Positions 1 to 6,010 of a stretch of 9,420 nucleotides of DNA are shown here, one piece after another. The notes under the pieces are model-generated. The model had not been told where the DNA came from. It made no database searches and saw nothing but the letters and a program-made list of their open reading frames with translations. Source of the stretch: Candidatus Enterousia merdequi (GTDB lineage Bacteria; Pseudomonadota; Alphaproteobacteria; Rs-D84); assembly GCA_018065345.1 (NCBI GenBank), contig JAGHTM010000024.1, positions 1 to 9,420 on the forward strand, in the 5' to 3' direction. Numbering within the stretch: the stretch's first letter is position 1; each line of letters opens with the position of its first letter. A program made the position numbers and the translations under genes.

Positions 1-82
1 CACAACCAGCAAATGCAGAATTGTAAAACGATGCTCCCAAACAACAAATCAAAGCGATAAAAAAACTTTTTAATAATCGCAT
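1..82 (-). CDS. N-terminus of a secreted protein (signal peptide only, runs off the window)
   Basis: Reading leftwards from an ATG at 80-82, 27 codons are open to the window edge and spell MRLLKSFFIALICCLGASFY then NSAFAGC. This is a textbook Sec signal peptide: a basic n-region (Arg2, Lys5), a hydrophobic core at about residues 7-18, and an AFA signal-peptidase I motif at 23-25. The Cys at 27 could alternatively suggest a lipoprotein, but the residues before it (F-A-G) are a poor lipobox. A purine-rich AAGGAAAGG lies upstream with a rather long spacing (about 13 nt), and a promoter lies at 115-143. The mature protein is outside the window, so its function cannot be stated. It follows the rpsK terminator on the same strand, where rpoA would normally be, and looks like an independent gene. 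Confidence 0.72.
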   Translation of the reverse strand, partial: MRLLKSFFIALICCLGASFYNSAFAGC

Positions 83-114
83 AATATAAAATACACCTTT
101 CCTTGATGGCAAAT

Positions 115-143
115 ATCATAGCAAGTTTATTTTTTTCACGCAA
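115..143 (-). promoter_or_regulatory. Sigma70-type promoter for the left-edge secreted-protein gene
   Basis: On the minus strand TTGCGT (138-143) and TATGAT (115-120) are separated by exactly 17 nt. They lie just beyond the rpsK terminator and about 33 nt before the ATG at 82. The predicted transcript would start near 108 and carry a leader of about 26 nt containing the AAGGAAAGG ribosome-binding stretch. The -35 matches consensus at four of six positions and the -10 at five of six. Placement directly after a terminator supports a new transcription unit. Confidence 0.6.
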
Positions 144-154
144 TAATTATTTAT

Positions 155-184
155 AAAAAAAAACACCGTCTTTGTTGACGGTGT
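155..184 (-). terminator. Rho-independent terminator of the ribosomal-protein operon
   Basis: On the minus strand ACACCGTC (163-170 complement pairing with 177-184) forms a perfect 8-bp stem around a 6-nt loop AACAAA, followed directly by a run of eight T (162-155). It begins 25 nt after the rpsK stop. The plus-strand reading lacks a comparable T run, so it acts in the direction of the ribosomal genes. It cleanly ends the cluster after rpsK instead of letting transcription continue into rpoA. Confidence 0.92.
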
Positions 185-209
185 AATTCTTCGTTCGCAA
201 ATGCGCATA

Positions 210-593
210 TTAAACACGACGAACTTTCTTTGGACGGCACCCGTTGTGTGGAATACGTGTCGTATCTGTAATAGATTGAACAACCAATCCTGCATTTGCC
301 AAACCACGTACCGCAGATTCACGACCTTGACCAATACCACGCATCAAAACATCAACTGTTTTCATGCCCATTTCTGCTACTTTTTTACCAACAGCATCAG
401 CAACAACAGTTGCAGCATATGGTGTAGATTTTTTTGCACCTTTGAAATTATTTGCCCCAGCAGTTGCCCATGTTAATACAGCACCAGATTGATCTGTGAT
501 TGTTATACGTGTGTTATTATTTGTTGCGACCACATGTGCAATACCATGTGATACTTTTTTTACAACTTTCTTTTTTGCTTTTGTAATTGCCAT
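210..593 (-). CDS. rpsK: 30S ribosomal protein S11
   Basis: S11 sits on the 30S platform, contacts the 16S rRNA near the E site and helps shape the mRNA exit channel. The 127-residue length fits the bacterial family. Recognisable are the central KSTPYAA segment (about 55-61), the GRESAVRGL helix (about 90-98) and the C-terminal IPHNGCRP tail, which is close to invariant. The usual RPPKRRRV ending is RPKKVRRV here. The N-terminal rRNA-binding part is lysine-rich. The ATG at 593 follows an AAAGG ribosome-binding site. It is the last ribosomal gene before the terminator at 155-184, with rpsM 62 nt upstream. The sequence is more diverged than most S11 (TNNNTRITITDQSG in place of the common TFNNTIVTITD), but nothing suggests loss of function. 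Confidence 0.97.
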   Translation of the reverse strand: MAITKAKKKVVKKVSHGIAHVVATNNNTRITITDQSGAVLTWATAGANNFKGAKKSTPYAATVVADAVGKKVAEMGMKTVDVLMRGIGQGRESAVRGLANAGLVVQSITDTTRIPHNGCRPKKVRRV

Positions 594-621
594 TTATTTT
601 TCCTTTGATTAGATGTCTTCA

Positions 622-639
622 ATTAACTATCGTGTTAAT
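622..639 (-). other. Small AT-rich stem-loop between rpsM and rpsK
   Basis: ATTAAC and GTTAAT form a perfect 6-bp stem around the loop ACGATA in the 62-nt rpsM-rpsK gap. There is no T run after it, so it is not a terminator. It is weak and may be chance in AT-rich DNA; at most it could set spacing or mark an RNA processing site. Confidence 0.3.
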
Positions 640-655
640 CTCTACCCAATTAAAC

Positions 656-1033
656 TTATTTACCCTTAGTTGCAGAGCCCGCAACAACAACGCGTTTTCC
701 CTTACGAGTTCTTGCGTTTGTTTGTGTGCGTTGACCACGAACTGGTAAACGGTTACGATGACGAATTCCGCGATATGTTTTTAAATCTTGCAAACGTTTA
801 ATGTTCATTGCAACTTCGCGACGAACGTCACCTTCTACTTTGAAGTTTTGTTCAATATAATTTGAAATTTTGATAACATCTTCGTCTGTTAAATCTTTTG
901 CGCGCAGACCGTCTTTCAATTTTAATGCAGAACAAATCTGTGCAGATTTAGCCGGCCCAATACCATGAATGTATTGCAACGCAATTTCAATGCGTTTTTC
1001 GGACGGGATGTTAACACCTGCTATACGTGCCAT
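656..1033 (-). CDS. rpsM: 30S ribosomal protein S13
   Basis: S13 lies in the 30S head, contacts the P-site tRNA through its C-terminal tail and forms intersubunit bridges with L5 and 23S rRNA. The 125-residue protein begins MARIAGVNIP, the standard family start, followed by the IHGIG helix-turn element (22-26). The signature RGIRHRNRLPVRGQRTQTNA (88-107) and a basic tail ending ATKGK follow. Length is close to the family norm. A ribosome-binding AAAGGA precedes the ATG. The upstream gap to secY is the longest in the window (153 nt) and contains a candidate promoter and paired leader segments, so rpsM-rpsK probably form a separate alpha-type transcription unit. The adk gene that usually lies upstream in Alphaproteobacteria is absent here. 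Confidence 0.98.
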   Translation of the reverse strand: MARIAGVNIPSEKRIEIALQYIHGIGPAKSAQICSALKLKDGLRAKDLTDEDVIKISNYIEQNFKVEGDVRREVAMNIKRLQDLKTYRGIRHRNRLPVRGQRTQTNARTRKGKRVVVAGSATKGK

Positions 1034-1062
1034 CTTTTATTTTCCTTTGTTTTTATGTTTTT

Positions 1063-1113
1063 TCGAATGTTTCCATTCAACCTTGCACCCAAAATCCACA
1101 CGTTTTTTGAATG
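1063..1113 (-). promoter_or_regulatory. Structured rpsM leader with two mutually exclusive hairpins
   Basis: The rpsM leader contains three related 7-nt segments in RNA order: CATTCAA (1107-1113), TTGAATG (1074-1080) and CATTCGA (1063-1069). TTGAATG can pair perfectly with the first (loop of 26 nt) or, with one U-G wobble, with the third, closing a 4-nt GAAA tetraloop. The two pairings exclude each other. This is the arrangement expected of a translational or attenuation switch, and ribosomal protein S4 is known to repress the alpha operon through the rpsM leader in Escherichia coli. No sequence match to that pseudoknot is visible, so the role here is inference. Confidence 0.4.
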
Positions 1114-1136
1114 CTTATCGATTTTTACAACAACCT

Positions 1137-1165
1137 ATTTTATAATGCATTGTCGCAAAAATCAA
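1137..1165 (-). promoter_or_regulatory. Candidate promoter for rpsM-rpsK
   Basis: On the minus strand TTGATT (1160-1165) and TAAAAT (1137-1142) are separated by 17 nt. An overlapping alternative -10, TATAAA (1139-1144), would leave 15 nt. Four of six -35 positions and five of six -10 positions match the sigma70 consensus. It lies immediately after the secY stop, in the position where adk would be expected. It would give a leader of roughly 95 nt carrying the paired segments at 1063-1113. Confidence 0.55.
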
Positions 1166-1186
1166 ATCTTTGTTTTTGTTTCCAAC

Positions 1187-2503
1187 TTATCCGCGGAAAC
1201 GACCTTTCTTTTGTGCTTTATTCACAACACCAGTATATTGTTTTTCAACCAAATATGATTTTATTTGATTCATTGTATCTAAAACTACACCAGCAACGAT
1301 TAAAACACTTGTTCCACCAATCATTACAGGCATTCCACCACGAGTATTCAATATTATAGGTAATACACAAACAACTATTAAATAAGCAACACCTATGGCT
1401 GTTGTTCTTGATACAACACCATCAAGATGTTGAATTGTTTGTTCACCAGGACGAACCCCAGGGATATATCCACCCATATTCTTCAAGTTTGTACTTGTTT
1501 CTTCACTGTTGAATACTACAGCAGTTTGGAAATAAGCAAAGAACACTATCAATAATGTGAACATTACCATATAAGACCATGTTCCATAAGTAAAGAATCC
1601 AAGTATGTTTTGAACAACCAAATTTTCACTTTGAACAAAACGTTGGACAAATGCAGGCAACATCATTATAGACGATGCAAATACAGGTCCCATAACACCA
1701 GACATATTGATTTTAATTGGTAGATATGAAACATTTGTATTCATTACGCCATTAGACATTGCTTGACGTGGATATAATATTTGAATACGACGTTGTGCTT
1801 GTTCCATAAATGCAATCAAAGCAACAATACCAACGACAAATCCCAAAACCAAAGCAATCATCGCAGGTGACATTTGTCCAACTCCTGCCAATGAAAATAG
1901 TTTTGCGATTCCACCAGGAACTTCTGCGATAATACCAGCAAAAATCAATAACGATGCACCTTGACCGATACCACGTGCAGTGATTTGTTCTGCAAGCCAC
2001 ATAACAAATACAGTACCACCAACCAATGCAACTATGGCAGATAATTCAAATGCAAAGCCAGGATTTGCAACCGCTGAAACACCATTTACTGGTGCCATAG
2101 ATTCAAGTCCACGAACCACTGCCCAACCTTGGACAACAGCCAAAAGAACAGCCAAATAACGTGTATATTGATTGATTTTTACACGTCCAGATTCGCCCTC
2201 TTTTCTTAAATCTGTTAAATTTTTGCTTGTCGCAGTCAATAATTGGATAACGATAGACGCTGAAATATATGGGAAAATATTTAATGCCAGAACTGACATA
2301 CGGGATAATGATCCACCAGAAAACATATCAAACATTCCCATCATTCCATTATCACCATTAAACAAATGCAACACAGCACTTGCATTAACACCAGGTAATG
2401 GAATAAATGAACCAATACGATAAACAATCAACGCACCCAGAGCAAACAAGATACGTTTTTGTAAATCAGAAAGGTTTCCAAAAATATTTTTCAAGAATTT
2501 CAT
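1187..2503 (-). CDS. secY: Protein translocase subunit SecY
   Basis: SecY is the ten-helix channel subunit of the SecYEG translocon in the inner membrane, exporting unfolded proteins and inserting membrane proteins. From the ATG at 2503 the product has 438 residues, normal for the family. Visible landmarks are TM1 (about 16-36) ending at FIPLPGVN (33-40), the plug/TM2 region with FPYISASIVIQLL (77-89), ITARGIGQGASLLIFAGI at TM5 (174-191), the cytoplasmic loop RPGEQT (351-356) that contacts SecA or the ribosome, and a basic C-terminus KKGRFRG. A GTG nine codons upstream is in frame, but the AAAGGAAAG ribosome-binding site overlaps that extension and points to the ATG. A 12-bp hairpin lies just upstream. 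adk, the usual downstream neighbour, is missing. Confidence 0.97.
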   Translation of the reverse strand: MKFLKNIFGNLSDLQKRILFALGALIVYRIGSFIPLPGVNASAVLHLFNGDNGMMGMFDMFSGGSLSRMSVLALNIFPYISASIVIQLLTATSKNLTDLRKEGESGRVKINQYTRYLAVLLAVVQGWAVVRGLESMAPVNGVSAVANPGFAFELSAIVALVGGTVFVMWLAEQITARGIGQGASLLIFAGIIAEVPGGIAKLFSLAGVGQMSPAMIALVLGFVVGIVALIAFMEQAQRRIQILYPRQAMSNGVMNTNVSYLPIKINMSGVMGPVFASSIMMLPAFVQRFVQSENLVVQNILGFFTYGTWSYMVMFTLLIVFFAYFQTAVVFNSEETSTNLKNMGGYIPGVRPGEQTIQHLDGVVSRTTAIGVAYLIVVCVLPIILNTRGGMPVMIGGTSVLIVAGVVLDTMNQIKSYLVEKQYTGVVNKAQKKGRFRG

Positions 2504-2524
2504 GCGTTTATCTTTCCTTTCGAA

Positions 2525-2554
2525 ATACACCTGTGAAATAAATCACAGATGTAT
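2525..2554 (-). promoter_or_regulatory. 12-bp stem-loop in the secY leader
   Basis: ATACATCTGTGA and TCACAGGTGTAT pair over 12 bp with one U-G wobble around the loop TTTATT. It sits between the rplO stop and the secY ribosome-binding site and is the longest hairpin in the window. It is followed by TTCGAAAGG, not a T run, so it is not an intrinsic terminator. Possible roles are an RNase processing or stabilising stem that uncouples secY from the ribosomal genes, or a binding site for a regulator. The near-perfect palindrome could equally bind a dimeric DNA-binding protein. Confidence 0.6.
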
Positions 2555-2567
2555 AATTCCTTTGATA

Positions 2568-3026
2568 TTATTTAGATTGGATTTTTCCACCAGCTTTAAC
2601 AATTGCTGCTTCTGCAGATTTAGACCATTTGTCTGCAACAATGTTGATTGCTGATTTGATTTCGCCTTTTGCCAAAACTTTCAAACCATCCATTTTACGG
2701 TTCAAAATTTTTGCATCAACCAATGTATCTAATGTGATTTCTTTTTTAGCATCTATTTTTCCAGATGCGATGAATTTTTCAATATCACCAAGATTGATTG
2801 TTGCATATGTTTTTGCAAATGGGTTATTAAAACCAAATTTTGGAAAACGACGCAAAATTGGCATTTGACCACCTTGGAAAGTAGCCTGTTTGCGTGATCC
2901 AGAACGTGCTTTTTGACCTTTGTTACCACGACCAGATGTTTTACCGTATCCAGAAGCCATACCACGACCAAGACGTTTAACATCTTTACGTGCACCAAAA
3001 TTATCCATCAATGCATTTAATTTCAT
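2568..3026 (-). CDS. rplO: 50S ribosomal protein L15
   Basis: L15 is a late-assembly 50S protein whose extended basic N-terminal arm threads through 23S rRNA. The 152-residue product begins MKLNALMD, as the family does. It continues with the glycine/basic arm (GRG at 20-22, GKTSGRGNKGQKARSG at about 28-43, then QGGQMPILRRFPKFGF at 51-66) and the globular C-terminal part that ends KAGGKIQSK. The open frame extends 17 codons further upstream, but an AGAGG ribosome-binding site 7-10 nt before the internal ATG and the match to the family start support 3026. Ahead of it is an 82-nt gap where rpmD (L30) would normally be, now holding a candidate promoter. secY follows after 64 nt. Confidence 0.97.
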   Translation of the reverse strand: MKLNALMDNFGARKDVKRLGRGMASGYGKTSGRGNKGQKARSGSRKQATFQGGQMPILRRFPKFGFNNPFAKTYATINLGDIEKFIASGKIDAKKEITLDTLVDAKILNRKMDGLKVLAKGEIKSAINIVADKWSKSAEAAIVKAGGKIQSK

Positions 3027-3056
3027 TTTTTTATCCTCTTTATTCCTATGACTAAA

Positions 3057-3084
3057 ATTATAGTCTGTTTCGCACATAATACAA
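3057..3084 (-). promoter_or_regulatory. Candidate internal promoter for rplO-secY
   Basis: TTGTAT (3079-3084) and a perfect TATAAT (3057-3062) are 16 nt apart on the minus strand, in the gap between rpsE and rplO. Transcription would start near 3050, giving a leader of about 24 nt with an AGAGG ribosome-binding site. A stem-loop (3072-3094) overlaps the -35 region. The perfect -10 is notable, although TATAAT is not rare in AT-rich DNA. Confidence 0.55.
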
Positions 3085-3094
3085 GATTATGCAC
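3072..3094 (-). other. Stem-loop in the rpsE-rplO gap
   Basis: GTGCATAAT and ATTATGTGC form a 9-bp RNA stem with two adjacent G-U wobbles around the loop CTTGT. It lies 15 nt after the rpsE stop and overlaps the -35 element of the candidate rplO promoter. There is no T run, so termination is unlikely. It might protect the 3' end of the upstream mRNA or be a scar of lost rpmD sequence; neither can be shown here. Confidence 0.45.
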
Positions 3095-3108
3095 TCGGTT
3101 TACTTAAA

Positions 3109-3663
3109 TTATTTTGCTTCTTCTGCTGATTCTAATTTTTTACCATCACGACCAGCAATGATTTCTGCAACAGTTTTACCACGACGTGCAGCAACTGTTT
3201 TTGGAGAATTCATTCTTTCAAAAGCATAGAAAATTGCGCGAATCATGTTATTTGGATTGTTAGAACCTTGTGATTTTACAACAACGTCTTGGACACCCAA
3301 ACATTCAAATACTGCACGCAAAGCACCACCAGCAATGATTCCAGTACCAGGAACAGCACTGCGAATTACCAATTTGCTTGCGCCATATTTAGAAGAAATA
3401 TCATGATGCAATGTACGGCCTTCTTTCAAAGGAACGCGTATCATTTTTGCTTTTGCTGCTTTTGTTGCTTTTTGAACTGCTGCTTGAACTTCCAAAGCTT
3501 TACCTTTGCCAAATCCAACCATACCAGATTTATCACCAACAACAACTAATGCAGAGAAAGACATATTACGTCCGCCTTTCACTGTTTTAGAAACGCGGTT
3601 GATAGAAACTAATTTATCTACCAAGTTATCTGTCTGTAATTTTTTTTCATCAAAACGTGCCAT
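3109..3663 (-). CDS. rpsE: 30S ribosomal protein S5
   Basis: S5 sits at the 30S mRNA entry tunnel with S3 and S4, and affects decoding accuracy and mRNA unwinding. The product has 184 residues from the ATG at 3663. The S5 N-terminal double-stranded-RNA-binding-like domain includes INRVSKTVKGGRNMSFSALV (about 22-41) and GFGKGKALEV. The C-terminal domain has GTGIIAGGALRAVFE and the GSNNPNNMIRA segment. An in-frame ATG five codons upstream is less likely: the GGAG within it is placed as the ribosome-binding site for the downstream ATG, which gives the common MARFDE-like start. rplR ends 19 nt upstream. The expected downstream rpmD is absent. Confidence 0.97.
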   Translation of the reverse strand: MARFDEKKLQTDNLVDKLVSINRVSKTVKGGRNMSFSALVVVGDKSGMVGFGKGKALEVQAAVQKATKAAKAKMIRVPLKEGRTLHHDISSKYGASKLVIRSAVPGTGIIAGGALRAVFECLGVQDVVVKSQGSNNPNNMIRAIFYAFERMNSPKTVAARRGKTVAEIIAGRDGKKLESAEEAK

Positions 3664-3682
3664 TGTTTTTTGCTCCATCTAA

Positions 3683-4039
3683 TTAAATATTCATTCCGTT
3701 TGCGCGCATAGAATCGCCCAAAGCTTTTACACGACCATGGTATAAATAACGACCACGATCAAAATAATAATTGTCTTTGATACCAGCTTTTGCCATACGT
3801 TCAGCAAATATTTTGCCAATCATTTCTGCGCCAGCGATATTCCAACCTTTGCCTTTGAAATCTTTTTCTTTAGAAGATGCTGCACATACTGTGTGACCTT
3901 TTACATCATCAATAGCTTGGATTTCAATATGACGATCCGAACGGAACACTGACAAACGAATTTTGCCAGGATTCTTTCTTTTCAACGCACCGCGTGTTGC
4001 CAATGTACGTCTTTCTTCAGAAGATAAATGTTTTAACAT
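3683..4039 (-). CDS. rplR: 50S ribosomal protein L18
   Basis: L18 binds 5S rRNA together with L5 and L25 and places it in the central protuberance. The 118-residue product is of normal length. It shows the basic N-terminal arm (RRTLATRGALKRKNPGKIRLSVFRS), the GWNIAGAEMIGKIFAERM helix and the signature YFDRGRYLYHGRVKALGDS near the C-terminus. The family usually has FDRGGYLYHG or FDRSGYLYHG, so the Arg in FDRGRY is a small departure. An AAGGA ribosome-binding site precedes the ATG. Upstream lies a 48-nt gap carrying one of two copies of a palindromic leader element (4061-4082). rpsE follows after 19 nt. Confidence 0.97.
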   Translation of the reverse strand: MLKHLSSEERRTLATRGALKRKNPGKIRLSVFRSDRHIEIQAIDDVKGHTVCAASSKEKDFKGKGWNIAGAEMIGKIFAERMAKAGIKDNYYFDRGRYLYHGRVKALGDSMRANGMNI

Positions 4040-4060
4040 TTTATTTTTCCTTATTTTATC

Positions 4061-4082
4061 AATTCCCGTAACAGCGGAAATT
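4061..4082 (-). repeat. Palindromic leader repeat, copy 2 (upstream of rplR)
   Basis: AATTTCCG and CGGGAATT pair over 8 bp (one U-G wobble) around the loop CTGTTA. The 14-nt core TTCCGCTGTTACGG is identical to the copy upstream of rplE (6011-6030), and the following AAT-N-GATAA then AAGG are also shared after a one-base insertion. Both copies lie in gaps of exactly 48 nt, about 21 nt before the start codon, in the same orientation. Confidence 0.75.
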
Positions 4083-4087
4083 ATTTA

Positions 4088-4639
4088 TTATTTCTTTTTA
4101 CCTTCTTTGCGACGGATATATTCGTCTTTATAGAAGATACCTTTACCTTTATATGGATCTGCTTTGCGGATTTTATGAATCTTATCTGCAAATTGACCTA
4201 ACATATTTTTATCAACACCAGAAATTACAAATTCTGTTGGTGTTTCGCCCATTGTAACAGTCAAACCTGCCGGGATTTCCATAACAACATCATGAGAAAA
4301 ACCAACAACCAATGTAAAGATGTTACCTTTGACAGATGCTTTATAACCAACACCTTTCATATACATAGCTTTTGAAAAGCCTTCGGATACACCTTTGACT
4401 GCTGCTTTAATGTTACGTGTCATTGTTCCCCACATTGCGCGAGATGTTTTATCTTCTGCATTTTTAGGTGTAACAACAACATGACCATCTTCAATTTTAA
4501 TATCAACCAAACCAGCGTTTTTAGTATCCAAAGATACTTTCATTTCGCCTTTTTGACCTTTAACGATTACAGCGCTATCTGTTAATTCAACCGATACGCC
4601 ATTTTTAATTTCTACTGGATATTTTCCTGCACGAGACAT
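4088..4639 (-). CDS. rplF: 50S ribosomal protein L6
   Basis: L6 lies near the factor-binding site and sarcin-ricin loop of the 50S subunit. The 183-residue product has the usual two tandem alpha/beta domains. The first runs about 1-80, with the family start MSRAGKYPV. The second runs about 82-183, with KGVGYKA (95-101) and the conserved RKADPYKGKGI (158-168), followed by the basic end RRKEGKKK. Length and motifs are typical. AAAAGG precedes the ATG by about 8 nt and overlaps the rpsH end region (15-nt gap). The 48-nt gap downstream carries a palindromic leader repeat before rplR. Confidence 0.98.
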   Translation of the reverse strand: MSRAGKYPVEIKNGVSVELTDSAVIVKGQKGEMKVSLDTKNAGLVDIKIEDGHVVVTPKNAEDKTSRAMWGTMTRNIKAAVKGVSEGFSKAMYMKGVGYKASVKGNIFTLVVGFSHDVVMEIPAGLTVTMGETPTEFVISGVDKNMLGQFADKIHKIRKADPYKGKGIFYKDEYIRRKEGKKK

Positions 4640-4654
4640 AACGATTTCCTTTTA

Positions 4655-5053
4655 TTAGATAACTTTACATAAAACTTCACCGCCGACATTCATCAAGCGC
4701 GCTTTGTGATCTGTCATAACACCGTTTGGTGTAGAAACAATTGCAATACCTAACCCGTTCAAAACACGTGGCATTTTTGCAGCACCAGAATATACACGAC
4801 GACCTGGTTTAGAAACAGTTGTAATTTCTTGAATTGCACCGTTACCATTGACATATTTCAATTCAATAACCAAATTTGAACGTTTTTCATCAACATTTTC
4901 TTGGCGAAAATCTGTTATAAAACCTTCATCTTTTAAAACAGTTAAAACTGCAGCACGTATTTTGCTGTTTGGAACGGAAACAAATTCTTTACCTGCATTT
5001 TGTCCATTACGGATGCGGGTAATCATATCTCCGATTGGATGTGATAGTGACAT
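4655..5053 (-). CDS. rpsH: 30S ribosomal protein S8
   Basis: S8 is a primary 16S rRNA-binding protein of the central domain. In Escherichia coli it is also the translational repressor of the spc operon, binding the mRNA near the rplE start. The 132-residue product shows MSLSHPIGDMITRIRNGQ at the N-terminus (typical of Alphaproteobacteria), SKPGRRVY in the middle, the conserved STPNGVMTDHKA segment and the C-terminal GGEVLCKVI. It has one of the best ribosome-binding sites in the window, AAGGAG six nt before the ATG. The gap to rpsN is 72 nt, larger than usual, and contains a small stem-loop (5071-5086). Confidence 0.98.
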   Translation of the reverse strand: MSLSHPIGDMITRIRNGQNAGKEFVSVPNSKIRAAVLTVLKDEGFITDFRQENVDEKRSNLVIELKYVNGNGAIQEITTVSKPGRRVYSGAAKMPRVLNGLGIAIVSTPNGVMTDHKARLMNVGGEVLCKVI

Positions 5054-5070
5054 ATTTTACTCCTTAGTTT

Positions 5071-5086
5071 GCAAGTTTTACCTTGC
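5071..5086 (-). other. Small stem-loop in the rpsN-rpsH gap
   Basis: GCAAG and CTTGC form a perfect 5-bp stem around GTAAAA, just upstream of the strong AAGGAG site of rpsH. No T run follows. It is short, so it may be incidental; if real it could modulate access to the rpsH ribosome-binding site. Confidence 0.3.
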
Positions 5087-5125
5087 TCTTCGACTGCATT
5101 GTCCACAGCCTGCTCTTATTTATAA

Positions 5126-5428
5126 TTACCAACTGGATTTACGTACACCTGGTAATTTACCTTCTGATGCCATAGTGCGAACCTGTTGACGGCACAAACC
5201 GAACAAGCGGGAGAAACCGCGAGCACGACCAGTGACAGAACAACGATTGTGCAAACGTGTTGGATTTGCGTTGCGTGGCAACTTTGCTAATTTTTTCATA
5301 GCATCCATACGTTCTTCTGGGGTTGCATTAACGGACATTTTTGCTTTAATTGATTCACGCTTTTTTGCATATTGCGCAACCAATTTTTCACGTTTCTTTT
5401 GTTTGTTTATCAACGCTAATTTAGCCAT
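5126..5428 (-). CDS. rpsN: 30S ribosomal protein S14 (zinc-independent long form)
   Basis: S14 is a small 30S head protein bound to 16S rRNA near S3, S10 and S19. The 100-residue product is the long form, which lacks the zinc-binding CxxC pairs: only two Cys are present, at 63 and 79. Typical elements are PRNANPTRLHNRCSVTGRAR (51-70), the GFSRLFGLCR helix and the C-terminal PGVRKSSW. The N-terminal half is a lysine/arginine-rich helix. ATG at 5428 follows AAGGA at normal spacing. rplE lies 15 nt upstream. The downstream rpsH gap of 72 nt is larger than the others in this part of the cluster. Confidence 0.97.
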   Translation of the reverse strand: MAKLALINKQKKREKLVAQYAKKRESIKAKMSVNATPEERMDAMKKLAKLPRNANPTRLHNRCSVTGRARGFSRLFGLCRQQVRTMASEGKLPGVRKSSW

Positions 5429-5443
5429 CTTTATTTCCTTATA

Positions 5444-5989
5444 TTATTTCAAAACCAATGGCAAGCCGATTTTTGTCAGCAATGCACGAGCTTCTTCATC
5501 TGTTTTTGCTGTTGTAACAATAACGACATCCATACCACGGATAGCATCAATTTTATCAACAGAAATTTCTGGGAATATCAAATGTTCTTTGATACCGAAA
5601 GCATAATTTCCACGACCATCAAATTTAGATTTTGACAATCCACGGAAGTCTTTAACACGTGGCAATGCCACTGTGATTATTTTATCCAAGAAATCATACA
5701 TTCTTTTACCACGCAAAGTTACTTTTGTTCCAATCGCTTGACCTTCACGTAAACGATATGTAGCAATAGATTTCTTTGCATGTGTGATGATTGATTTTTG
5801 TGCTGCAATCGCTGTTAAATCAGCAGCGGCACTATCTAATTTCTTTTTATCAGATACTGCTTCACCAACGCCCATATTCAAAACGATTTTGGACAATTTT
5901 GGAACTGCAAACATATTTTTGTACCCGAATTCTTTAACTAATTCAGGAACAATATTTTTTTCATAAATTTCACGCAATCTGCTTTGCAT
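5444..5989 (-). CDS. rplE: 50S ribosomal protein L5
   Basis: L5 binds 5S rRNA and forms the contact with S13 and P-site tRNA in the central protuberance. The 181-residue product fits the bacterial length. Motifs include FGYKNMFAVPKLSKIVLNMG (21-40), VGEAVSDKKKL, the LREGQAIGTKVTLRGKRMYDF run and DFRGLSKSKFDGRGNYAFGI, and it ends with GLPLVLK. The AAADL..IA.QK pattern is strongly reminiscent of alphaproteobacterial L5. AAAAGG precedes the ATG. The 48-nt gap to rplX carries copy 1 of the palindromic leader repeat (6011-6030), at the place where S8 acts on this operon in enterobacteria. Confidence 0.98.
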   Translation of the reverse strand: MQSRLREIYEKNIVPELVKEFGYKNMFAVPKLSKIVLNMGVGEAVSDKKKLDSAAADLTAIAAQKSIITHAKKSIATYRLREGQAIGTKVTLRGKRMYDFLDKIITVALPRVKDFRGLSKSKFDGRGNYAFGIKEHLIFPEISVDKIDAIRGMDVVIVTTAKTDEEARALLTKIGLPLVLK

Positions 5990-6010
5990 TTTTGTTACCT
6001 TTTCGTTATC

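Noticed and set aside
116..340. Minus-strand 74-codon frame running from within rpsK through the terminator
   Set aside because: It is out of frame with rpsK, its translation resembles no protein, and it would read through the terminator hairpin and the promoter behind it.
1034..1186. A possible rpmJ (L36) or adk remnant between secY and rpsM
   Set aside because: 153 nt could hold the 37-codon L36, but no frame on the minus strand shows the MKV-R-S-K start or the Cys/Arg-rich pattern, and there is no suitable start after a ribosome-binding site. adk is far too large.
2504..2530. GTG start giving SecY nine extra residues
   Set aside because: The GTG lies inside the hairpin arm and the extension covers the AAAGGAAAG ribosome-binding site of the ATG at 2503, which gives the normal SecY length.
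3027..3077. 17-codon N-terminal extension of rplO (MCETDYNFSHRNKEDKK)
   Set aside because: It would overlap the TATAAT element, has no family counterpart, and an AGAGG site lies directly before the internal ATG that matches the L15 start.
3027..3108. A possible short rpmD (L30) hidden between rpsE and rplO
   Set aside because: The gap is only 82 nt, while L30 needs roughly 180 nt, and no L30-like residues are visible.
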